Positions 15,401 to 22,394 of a stretch of DNA of 22,394 nt are shown one piece after another. Position 1 is the first letter of the stretch. The number at the start of each line of letters is the position of its first letter. The notes beneath the pieces are model-generated. The model saw nothing but the letters and a program-made list of their open reading frames with translations. It searched no databases and was not told the origin of the DNA. Origin of the DNA: a virus; IMG/VR virus record IMGVR_UViG_3300026512_000528, positions 1 through 22,394 of that record. The stretch is one strand, 5' to 3'. Both the position numbers and the translations under genes were made by a program.

Positions 15401-16918
15401 ATGAGAATTAATAAGGTGAGTAATGATGAAATCATTACAATTTTAAAATATTGCCTTTACTCTTCAACATTTCTATCACACATAGAACCCTTAAAATCCA
15501 AAATATTAAGTAGTATATCCAATGACTTAGTAAGAGATTTTATAAAACTATGCATTGAATATAAAAAAGAGTATGATCAAGCACCTGGAGACGCTATAAC
15601 AACCATAATAAAAAAGAAACTAAGTGGGAATTCATCTGATGAAACATTACAAGGATTATTAGCACTAGCTGATAACGTTATATATTCAGATATTGAAATA
15701 CCTGAAAATCTCGACTACGGAATAGATCTATTTATAAAATATAGTAATAAAGAACAATTACAACGACTGATTGAAACTATAGAAAATCATATAAGTAACA
15801 TAGATTCTGTTCCTAAAGCCTTAAAAGAAATAGAAAATTTTAAACCTATAAAAATAGAAGAACCTTCAGATATTAATCTAGCAGATGAGAAACTAGTTGA
15901 GGAATACTTCTCATCAAACAAAGAATGCCTTATTCCTTTATCAGGAAAAATTGGGGAAATAATTCGTCCTCATACATATCCAGCCTCCTTAATAGCATTT
16001 CAAGGTCCTGAGAAGTCAGGTAAATCATGGATTCTTCAGTATTTAGCCATACAGGCAGCAAGAAGACATAGAAAAGTTGCTATATTTGAGGCAGGGGATT
16101 TATCAGCAGCACAAAGGGTATGTAGAATATATAGCCAACTAGTTGGAAAACCTTGGTTACCTAATAGAAAGTTAGAAGTCAGTAAGTTACCTTATCCACA
16201 AGATATTTCATACGATGAGGAATTACATGAAATGAAACTAAAAATAGGATATAAACTCGTTCCAGTGTTACAAGAACAGGACGTTAAAGACTTCTTGCAA
16301 TCCTCAAGAGCATCAATTTTAAAGAACATTAGATTATCAGTACATGTTAGCTCCACCTTAACAGTCAAACAAATTCAAAATATATTAGAACAATGGCAAA
16401 AAACTGAAGATTTTGTTCCCCAAGTAATTATAATTGACTATGCTGATATATTAGACACTACTACAGGAAAAAATGAAGATAAAAGACATAAGATAAACCA
16501 GATATGGCTAGATTTGCGTAAATTGAGCCAAGAGTGGGAAGCATGTGTTGTGACAGCAACACAGGCAGACTCAAAATCATACAAAAAAGGAACCCAAACA
16601 TTAGAAAACTTCTCTGAGGATAAACGCAAATATAGTCATGTAACCGCAATGTTTGCATTAAATAAAAGTAATGCAGAACGCAGAGGACTGGTTACAAGAA
16701 TCAGCCCATTATTAGTAAGAGAAGGATTTATAGAAACAAGTTGGGAAGTGGCATGTGTAGGTGACCCAACAGAAGCTAATCCTGTAAAAGAATCCAAATA
16801 TGTAAAAGGACCTGTACAAATAATATTCCCAGAAGACGATAATGATAAAAGCAGTAAAAAGCCCAGACCTAGAAGAAGACCTCCATCAAAAAAGGAAGAC
16901 TACAATGTAGAATCTTAA
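15401..16918 (+). CDS. DnaB/RecA-fold ATPase, probable replicative helicase
   Basis: 505 residues. A helical N-terminal region (1-150) precedes a RecA-type core: Walker A GPEKSGKS (202-209), FEAGDLSAAQRVCRIY (229-244), resembling the DnaB motif after Walker A, Walker B VIIIDYADIL (342-351), and a TATQAD sensor (385-390). The spacing between core motifs and the layout of a helical N-terminus plus RecA core fit DnaB-type helicases of phages better than RecA/UvsX, but a recombinase-like role cannot be excluded. The C-terminus is a basic, proline-rich tail (KKPRPRRRPPSKK). The start follows AGAGG and 9 nt. It is the last gene of the plus-strand operon and meets the small Cys protein gene tail to tail. 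Confidence 0.85.
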   Translation: MRINKVSNDEIITILKYCLYSSTFLSHIEPLKSKILSSISNDLVRDFIKLCIEYKKEYDQAPGDAITTIIKKKLSGNSSDETLQGLLALADNVIYSDIEIPENLDYGIDLFIKYSNKEQLQRLIETIENHISNIDSVPKALKEIENFKPIKIEEPSDINLADEKLVEEYFSSNKECLIPLSGKIGEIIRPHTYPASLIAFQGPEKSGKSWILQYLAIQAARRHRKVAIFEAGDLSAAQRVCRIYSQLVGKPWLPNRKLEVSKLPYPQDISYDEELHEMKLKIGYKLVPVLQEQDVKDFLQSSRASILKNIRLSVHVSSTLTVKQIQNILEQWQKTEDFVPQVIIIDYADILDTTTGKNEDKRHKINQIWLDLRKLSQEWEACVVTATQADSKSYKKGTQTLENFSEDKRKYSHVTAMFALNKSNAERRGLVTRISPLLVREGFIETSWEVACVGDPTEANPVKESKYVKGPVQIIFPEDDNDKSSKKPRPRRRPPSKKEDYNVES

Positions 16919-16921
16919 TCA

Positions 16922-17122
16922 CTAGTATTTTCTAGCAATCTTAAATCCAAAAAATGAAAAAGGACTATCAGTCAACCATTCACGACCACAAGGACATCTT
17001 GCAATATATACAGACTTACCTGAAACTGTATCAGTGAAATGATAGGTATGTCCTATTAGAGGCCTATGGATACCTAATCTACACAAAAACTTGAACATAC
17101 ATAACACTTTAAAGGGGACCAC
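16922..17122 (-). CDS. Small phage protein with CPCG motif
   Basis: Up to 66 residues. The core CRLGIHRPLIGHTYHFTD, VYIARCPCGREWLTDS and FPF-like end resembles short conserved proteins seen in large phages; the Cys/His set (C15 region, H20, C44, C46) could bind one zinc. The start is uncertain. GTG 17122 has AGGAG only 3 nt upstream and lies inside a stable hairpin; ATG 17098 (58 residues, MFKFLCRLGIH) gives the more usual N-terminus but has no ribosome binding site. It is the last gene of the minus-strand block and ends 4 nt from the ATPase gene. Confidence 0.7.
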   Translation of the reverse strand: MVPFKVLCMFKFLCRLGIHRPLIGHTYHFTDTVSGKSVYIARCPCGREWLTDSPFSFFGFKIARKY

Positions 17123-17146
17123 CAGCTCCTATCAAGCTAGTGATCC
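17114..17146 (-). promoter_or_regulatory. 13-bp hairpin over the ribosome binding site of the small gene
   Basis: On the minus strand, GGGATCACTAGCT pairs with AGCTGGTGGTCCC over 13 positions including two G-U pairs, with loop TGATAGG. The Shine-Dalgarno AGGAG and the GTG start of the 66-residue gene lie in the loop and 3' arm. On the plus strand the two G-U positions become C-A mismatches, so the minus strand is the favoured RNA. It could act as a terminator for the structural gene upstream, but the tail CTTTAAAG is not T-rich. Translation control is the alternative. Confidence 0.6.
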
Positions 17147-17160
17147 CGACCAAAAAGAAA

Positions 17161-18150
17161 TTAATAAACCTTACCTAAGATTCCAATCCTAAACATATTA
17201 GATGTTACATTCATACCTGGGACAACAACTCTTTTTAACCATACAGGTTTAGCAGCAGGAATTGTTGTGAATGTTACTGTATCATTAGCAGCAAATGTTC
17301 CGCCCCATCCTGCTGAAGGAATGGTAAAATAAGGCGTACTAAAATCAGGATTGTCTGGACTGAAATCAGCTGTAATATACCCAGACCCTACATTACCTGT
17401 ATATTCTCCTTCACATGTAAAGTCAGAATCGCTTGTAAAGGTAATTGTCCAATTATCAAATACAGTCCCTACACTATTTAACTGGATAGGATTATTGGTA
17501 TTATCATAAGTTCCATTGGTACTGTTCACCGTAAAATTTTCTAATCCCACTCCAATATCCCCTAATACTAATAATGAACTTACATGTGTATCAGAAGCAG
17601 TAAAATCATGTTGAATTGCATCCCCATCTTGTAATTGAATGGTAATTTGCTTATCTGTAACACTGACTACTGTTATGTTTTCATGTAATTCCTCATCAAC
17701 CGAACCACCTATCCAAATACTATCCCCTGTCTGAAATATTTCATTAGCAATATCAGTATGTTCCACCTCTACAACTAACTGTGTATCTCCTGCAGTTAAA
17801 TCATTAACAAGTTGAGCTCCTCCATAATTCCTTTCACTACCAGTTAGATCAGCTTGAGTATCAGTTTGGGTTCCCTCAAACATTGTAATGTAGTCCTCAC
17901 CTGTGGTAGGTAATGCAAGGTAAACTCTACTGTCAGCTAAAACTGTATTCTGTGCATTCTCAACTTTGAAAAATACCTTGCGATATTTAGTGGAACCATT
18001 AACCCTTTCTGTTTCTAATACATCTGGAAAAATGTTGTTTCTAACACCAGAAGCTACCAAAGATGAGGACATCCGTCCTCCTCCAGATGATGTATCAAGC
18101 ATTACTTCTGATTTATACATTTTGATTTCTTCAGGTTGGATCGTTGCCAT
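17161..18150 (-). CDS. Phage structural protein, paralogue of the gene at 98-1360
   Basis: 329 residues. The N-terminus (MATIQPEEIKMYKSEVM, with FPDVLETERVNGSTKYRKVFF) and the C-terminal about 110 residues (WTITFTSDSDFTCEGEYTGNVGSG, FAANDTVTFTTIPAAKPVWLKR) match the protein at 98-1360. The middle (about 100-185) has its own beta-rich insert with TAGDTQLVVEVEHTD and SIWIGG, resembling a small ligand-binding or assembly module. No signal peptide or membrane segment. A virion role is likely. AGGAGG lies 6 nt before ATG 18148-18150. It follows the 98-residue gene on the same strand after about 42 nt. Confidence 0.87.
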   Translation of the reverse strand: MATIQPEEIKMYKSEVMLDTSSGGGRMSSSLVASGVRNNIFPDVLETERVNGSTKYRKVFFKVENAQNTVLADSRVYLALPTTGEDYITMFEGTQTDTQADLTGSERNYGGAQLVNDLTAGDTQLVVEVEHTDIANEIFQTGDSIWIGGSVDEELHENITVVSVTDKQITIQLQDGDAIQHDFTASDTHVSSLLVLGDIGVGLENFTVNSTNGTYDNTNNPIQLNSVGTVFDNWTITFTSDSDFTCEGEYTGNVGSGYITADFSPDNPDFSTPYFTIPSAGWGGTFAANDTVTFTTIPAAKPVWLKRVVVPGMNVTSNMFRIGILGKVY

Positions 18151-18192
18151 AATTATCCTCCTATGAAAATTTTAATTAATGTTTTGTTGGAA

Positions 18193-18489
18193 TTAGAATC
18201 TTTTCTTTATATCTTCAATCATCTCAGGGGTGACTATCACAAGATTACCTAAACCCAATTTAGTCACAACTTCTTTGACTAAATCAATTAAATCCTTTAG
18301 AGTCAACTCTAAGACTTGATTCTCTTCCATAGGTTTATTGATGATCTTAATACCTCCCAAACCTGCAGCTGAAACAGTACTATCTACCAAAGTAAGTATT
18401 TCATTCAATGTTAAACGCTCATCAGCTGCAGCCTCTTCAATATTTTGCTGCAATTTAGATACAATATTCATTATCATAAACCAATTCAT
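18193..18489 (-). CDS. Hypothetical helical protein, 98 residues
   Basis: Mostly helical, leucine-rich, without a clear membrane segment: a first helical stretch NIVSKLQQNIEEAAADERL, then LTLNEILTLVDSTVSAAGL and LTLKDLIDLVKEVVTKLGL. The two latter stretches look like an imperfect internal repeat of LTL.(D/E)(I/L)...(V). I recognise no family. ATG 18487-18489 has GGAGG 10 nt upstream; ATGs at 18477 and 18471 are less likely. It starts 2 nt after the stop of the 170-residue gene and precedes a structural gene, so a tail or assembly role is possible. Confidence 0.75.
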   Translation of the reverse strand: MNWFMIMNIVSKLQQNIEEAAADERLTLNEILTLVDSTVSAAGLGGIKIINKPMEENQVLELTLKDLIDLVKEVVTKLGLGNLVIVTPEMIEDIKKRF

Positions 18490-18491
18490 AA

Positions 18492-19004
18492 CTATTCTAC
18501 CTCCTTATTAGTTTCTTCATTTCTATTATCAAAAAATTCCTGTACTTGCCTTGATATATCATACTGATATATAAACCTAGTATCATGCATTGCCAATAAC
18601 GACATATCAGATGGAGAAATACCTCCTAAATATAAAGTTGTATATAATATCTTATTCACTGTAAGGTTTTCGCACAATGCTAAAACTTGTTGGATATTAT
18701 CTTCTCCTATAATAGGTCTTGCTATTAGAGCTGTCCCCTCTTTTATATTAAAAAGATTATCAGTTAATTCAATTGAATCCAGCAAATCAAACATATTAAA
18801 AAATAAAACACGTGAGGAATGGTCATATACAACATGGTCAATCTTATTCACCAGATTTCTACTGATAAAATAATCTCTAAACTGTTGAGAAAACCATATA
18901 ATAAACTTCTTATTAAACAACAAATCATAATTGACTTTTATGATTCCAGATTCTTCCTGAAATATCACTCCACTTTCAATCAAATTACTTATTACTTCTT
19001 GCAT
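18492..19004 (-). CDS. Hypothetical protein, 170 residues
   Basis: No confident family. The C-terminal half has a pattern of buried strands and turns (GTALIARPIIGEDNIQQVLAL, VNKILYTTLYLGGI) that faintly recalls phosphoribosyltransferase-like folds, but the signature PRPP-binding loop is missing, so I do not call it that. The end is acidic (RNEETNKEVE). TGGAG lies 7 nt before ATG 19002-19004. It follows the DUF262-like gene after 25 nt and is followed closely by the 98-residue gene, all on the minus strand. Confidence 0.75.
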   Translation of the reverse strand: MQEVISNLIESGVIFQEESGIIKVNYDLLFNKKFIIWFSQQFRDYFISRNLVNKIDHVVYDHSSRVLFFNMFDLLDSIELTDNLFNIKEGTALIARPIIGEDNIQQVLALCENLTVNKILYTTLYLGGISPSDMSLLAMHDTRFIYQYDISRQVQEFFDNRNEETNKEVE

Positions 19005-19029
19005 AAAACTACTCCATTTTCTCTATGTT

Positions 19030-19455
19030 TTATTTAAAAAATCTATTCTTACGATTATACCACTCAATAATAAGATCATCATCTTCCAGTGTAAAAATAT
19101 GAACAAAAAATACACAATATCTATTTAAATCTTTCATATCCTTATAAAACTTTCCTGATACATTAAACTCATTATTCAAAAACCGCAACACTGCATGAAT
19201 CCGTTGCTTACCATCCAACAACATATGTACCATTTTCCGTTCTTCTAGCCTCATTATAAAATATATGTTTCTATCAGTTGGAATACCTAACATTGTATTT
19301 TCTATGTACTCAGCAGCCTGTTCTATCGTCCATATACTCGCACGTTTGTGAAAACTACAATCTAATTTTATATTGGCTTTATTATACCATTCTTTAAAAT
19401 TTTTCCAAGGCATTTCCATTGGAATTGAATCTATATTGAACTTTGGATGAATCAT
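19030..19455 (-). CDS. Solo DUF262/ParB-like N-terminal domain protein
   Basis: 141 residues. Its pattern fits the DUF262 (GmrS-type, ParB/Srx-like fold) domain: PMEMPWKNF, FHKRASIWTIEQAAEYIENTMLGIP, IYFIMRLEE, LLDGKQRIHAVLRFLNNEF and a final DLIIEWYNRKNRFF. The DGKQR motif, the family's nucleotide-binding or hydrolysis signature, is intact. The usual C-terminal DUF1524 HNH nuclease is absent and the protein ends right after the first domain. DUF262 occurs in type IV restriction enzymes and, as solo domains, in phages. GGAGGAGAGG precedes ATG 19453-19455, and the TAA stop of the upstream giant gene abuts it, so translation is coupled. Confidence 0.8.
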   Translation of the reverse strand: MIHPKFNIDSIPMEMPWKNFKEWYNKANIKLDCSFHKRASIWTIEQAAEYIENTMLGIPTDRNIYFIMRLEERKMVHMLLDGKQRIHAVLRFLNNEFNVSGKFYKDMKDLNRYCVFFVHIFTLEDDDLIIEWYNRKNRFFK

Positions 19456-22394
19456 TTACCTCTCCTCCCAATCTTTAAGATGCCAAAGGTTAAATCCTGA
19501 TGGTGTGGACACCGTTATGAGTAAGGGTTCTATAGCTTTATAACTGAAAGGATGTATATTGGAACTGTACTCATATTGCCAATATAACTGCCCATCTTCT
19601 AGATATAATACATTCCCATAGACTGAATGCCGAGTATAATCATATAACTTTGTTCCATCTTTGTATTCCTTAATATTATACTCCCATCCCCAGTTAGTGA
19701 TATAATACTTATGGACCTCAATTAATTCTCCATAATCTATAAAATAATAATCAGGCTTCATACTAGCTAATGGATCGGATGCAAACGTCAGATAATTTGT
19801 TACCCCAGACTGATAAAAAAGTAACATTCCAGGTAGGAAAGGCATAGCAAAATTCTTTTTTGGATATCCTGTATTTATATAACTTCCTAGATAATATTTA
19901 AAATCAGTATCTTTCTTTACATATATATATCTACTATTGAAAACTTCCTCCATTCCATCAAGATTATATTTCAATAAAGCTCCATGACAAGTTTCAATAT
20001 TTCTTATTTGAGATAAATCATCAAAATCTCTATAAATATAAGTAGAATCTAATTCATAGGAACGATTTTTATTTTTGACAAAATCAATTGCAGATTCAAG
20101 TGCCGATTTATTAGCAGGTGAAGATTGATTAAAATCAATTAAATACCAATGTGCATATCTGTTTTCAAAAACAAGAGAAACATCATCATTCTTAATTTGA
20201 ACCAATCCATCATTCACATATTGACGTATTACATGTAATTTAAATCCATCAGTCACTCCTCCAAGACTAATATTAAAAATTATATAGTAATTATCAGGTA
20301 ATTGTAAATCAAACTGCCTGTCAATAGGTTTACCATAAATCCAATTTGATTTAGATTGCGGCTCTATATGATAACACAACTTATTGTCTTCTTTCCATAA
20401 AGAGCATGTTATAGGAGATGATAAAGTATCATAAGCATGTAATGCATAATATTTTTCCTCTCCTACCTTCCAAACTCTGATATTATCATGAAATCCATCA
20501 GTATATATGTTAGGAACCACTACCTGTGCATCTTCCTCATCATAATCTGCATAAACCTCTATCTGGGTTCTTTTATTATATCCATCTAACCATGAACCGG
20601 ATTCATCATATGTAATAAGATTAATATGATACGGTTGCATCATGGGATGGATTGTCAAATATTTTAAGGAGTGACAAGAACTGTTCGTTGAATAGAACTT
20701 AACAAAATAATTTGGCATAGTTATTCCCATCCATCCCTTTGGGTTACACAAAAACGATGGATTATATCTAAGAGTCCCATTTAAATGAGAACCAAAATAA
20801 GCAGAATATCTGTTATTTCCTAACAGATAAATTCTATATCGATCTCCTGGAGACTCTGACAAATGCACAGGAGGATCAGTTACATACATCATATGAGGGC
20901 CAGCTACATATCCTTGACCCGACAACCATATAAGTGAATCCCATCTGTAAAGTCCACTATGAGTTCCTGTATACACTGCAAGAGCAGGTGCTCCAGAACC
21001 TACTGAATTGTAATAATCAAATACAATTTCCCCCGATGCACGCCTTGGCAGAGTATATTCAGTCTCACACATAAATTGAGAATCAAGACTACAAAGTGAT
21101 GTCATATCTATCCATCTGGATAAATAAAAATCTGAAATAACCTCACTTGGTCTCTTATTTAAATCAAGTCCAAACCCACAAAATGTTACATTATTTCTGG
21201 TACTATAAGAATCATAATACAACTCAAATTTATTTGAACCTTTTTTCAAATCAGTAGTGATAACGTAGTGATTATCTCCATCATACTTTCCAATATTATG
21301 TAATTCCTTTACAGGATTAACCTCTCCATGTTGTTTGATTCCTTTTGTCACTACTTTATCAAATGTTAAATCCAAATAAATATCACCATTAGAAGCTCTC
21401 GTGTAAACATCATATTCTACAAAGACTAAATTTTTGGCTAGAACTTTATTTAATACTTTTATTGGAACTACCCTTTCCCCATCGTATGTAGAGAATGTTC
21501 TTATCGTAATAGGCAAACAATATTTATAATACTCTCCATTTACAATCCAATTACCTTTTTTAATTTCATCAGTATGAAGTTTTATATCAACATCAGTAGC
21601 AGTGAACATGTTGAAATAATAATACAACCTAACACCACCAGTTATCTTATAATTAACAAAAGGTTTTAACCTTTCATTACCTACACCTTCAATATAGTCT
21701 CTTATAGGACACATGTAATCATTTGATTTTGTATAAGTTTTCAGTATAGAATGTCCATTCATAACTGATGTAAAACTATTGTCATCAAATAAATTAATAG
21801 TTGTCTGGTAATAGCTAAATACCCTGTCATAACGCACATATATATGAGACGGAAATGGGATATAACGGGACCCTCCTCTGTAATCATCATAAACCATCTC
21901 CTTAAACCCTATCAAATTTTCTTTCGTACTACCTAATGCATATTTTGGACATAACCAATAAGGATCAATATGACCCTCCCTATATTCATGATAACTACAC
22001 AAAAATTTATCCTTAGTATATGATAAATCATTAAAATAATCATAAACCACACATACACCATCATTATCAAAATTATCATCACCTTGATAATTAAAATACA
22101 TATAAATCTTATGTTTAAACTTATCAGTTTCTGGAATTCTAACAAGCACCACATTATACAAACTATCATTACAAACATGAATATAACGATCAGACAACCC
22201 AACACTTCTTCCCAAACTAACAACAGGAGTTGGATCCGCTAGGACATATACATACCTAGAAGTATTGCTATCATCATTAACAAGTGATTTACCTTCTAAT
22301 AAATCAACTTCCCAATAAGAATATCTACTGGATAAACAGGTTTTACTATATTGTACAGAACTCAATAAGAATGAAACATCTTCAGGAATCTTTG
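19456..22394 (-). CDS. Giant beta-rich protein, 5' end outside the window
   Basis: At least 979 residues. The frame continues past the TTG at 22365 to the window edge (KIPEDVSF before SSVQYS), with no stop, so the true start lies beyond base 22394. The composition is very rich in Tyr, Asp and Asn with many short beta strands and few helices; one stretch (about 690-710 of the visible part) reads NIRVWKVGEEKYYAL. I see no catalytic motif, signal peptide or membrane segment. Length, composition and operon context suggest a tail fibre, baseplate or other virion protein, but no family is recognised. It leads the minus-strand block and ends directly at the DUF262-like gene. Confidence 0.85.
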   Translation of the reverse strand, partial: KIPEDVSFLLSSVQYSKTCLSSRYSYWEVDLLEGKSLVNDDSNTSRYVYVLADPTPVVSLGRSVGLSDRYIHVCNDSLYNVVLVRIPETDKFKHKIYMYFNYQGDDNFDNDGVCVVYDYFNDLSYTKDKFLCSYHEYREGHIDPYWLCPKYALGSTKENLIGFKEMVYDDYRGGSRYIPFPSHIYVRYDRVFSYYQTTINLFDDNSFTSVMNGHSILKTYTKSNDYMCPIRDYIEGVGNERLKPFVNYKITGGVRLYYYFNMFTATDVDIKLHTDEIKKGNWIVNGEYYKYCLPITIRTFSTYDGERVVPIKVLNKVLAKNLVFVEYDVYTRASNGDIYLDLTFDKVVTKGIKQHGEVNPVKELHNIGKYDGDNHYVITTDLKKGSNKFELYYDSYSTRNNVTFCGFGLDLNKRPSEVISDFYLSRWIDMTSLCSLDSQFMCETEYTLPRRASGEIVFDYYNSVGSGAPALAVYTGTHSGLYRWDSLIWLSGQGYVAGPHMMYVTDPPVHLSESPGDRYRIYLLGNNRYSAYFGSHLNGTLRYNPSFLCNPKGWMGITMPNYFVKFYSTNSSCHSLKYLTIHPMMQPYHINLITYDESGSWLDGYNKRTQIEVYADYDEEDAQVVVPNIYTDGFHDNIRVWKVGEEKYYALHAYDTLSSPITCSLWKEDNKLCYHIEPQSKSNWIYGKPIDRQFDLQLPDNYYIIFNISLGGVTDGFKLHVIRQYVNDGLVQIKNDDVSLVFENRYAHWYLIDFNQSSPANKSALESAIDFVKNKNRSYELDSTYIYRDFDDLSQIRNIETCHGALLKYNLDGMEEVFNSRYIYVKKDTDFKYYLGSYINTGYPKKNFAMPFLPGMLLFYQSGVTNYLTFASDPLASMKPDYYFIDYGELIEVHKYYITNWGWEYNIKEYKDGTKLYDYTRHSVYGNVLYLEDGQLYWQYEYSSNIHPFSYKAIEPLLITVSTPSGFNLWHLKDWEER

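Noticed and set aside
18492-19004. Orotate-phosphoribosyltransferase-like fold
   Set aside because: The signature PRPP-binding loop is missing; similarity is limited to a strand-turn pattern.

Overview
The window is AT-rich and densely packed, and it reads as part of a large tailed bacteriophage genome (or prophage) of a bacterium that uses strong AGGAGG-type ribosome binding sites. The evidence is the mix of virion-type proteins (DUF2341/LamG adhesin-like proteins, a tail-fibre-like protein with a Gly/Ser tail, two paralogous structural proteins, a very long beta-rich protein) with virus-scale replication and repair genes (type IIA topoisomerase B subunit, SNF2 helicase, SbcD/Mre11-like phosphoesterase, DnaB/RecA-fold ATPase). 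There is no ribosomal or metabolic housekeeping gene. The host cannot be named from this sequence. I saw no tRNA, CRISPR array, transposase or integrase.

Layout. (1) 1-3579, plus strand: the end of one gene, then three virion-type genes. (2) 3581-9201, minus strand: SbcD-like nuclease, small coiled-coil protein, topoisomerase B subunit, zinc-ribbon-like protein and SNF2 helicase, transcribed in that order as a tight operon. (3) 9298-13231, minus strand: an accessory stretch of small genes with their own terminators and promoters. It includes a DUF1653 protein, a second DUF2341 protein, an unknown acidic protein and a CDC123/D123-like ATP-grasp protein. It also carries two copies of a structured element of about 113 nt, at 10067-10179 and 11608-11721. 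(4) 13433-16918, plus strand: three unrecognised proteins and a DnaB/RecA-fold ATPase. (5) 16922-22394, minus strand: a giant protein cut by the window edge, a solo DUF262-like protein, two unknowns, a structural paralogue of the first complete gene, and a small Cys-containing protein.

Themes. Virion genes are duplicated across modules: the genes at 98 and 17161 share their C-terminal half, and the two DUF2341 proteins share a C-terminal Ig-like domain. Replication and repair functions are split between two operons on opposite strands. The most unusual features are the pair of structured elements (compensatory changes support a fold; no family recognised), the phage-encoded CDC123-like protein, and a hairpin that engulfs the only good ribosome binding site of the 66-residue gene.

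Start sites were revised from the longest reading frame where a Shine-Dalgarno sequence clearly marked an internal start: 6167, 9707, 11503, 12292 and 13231.
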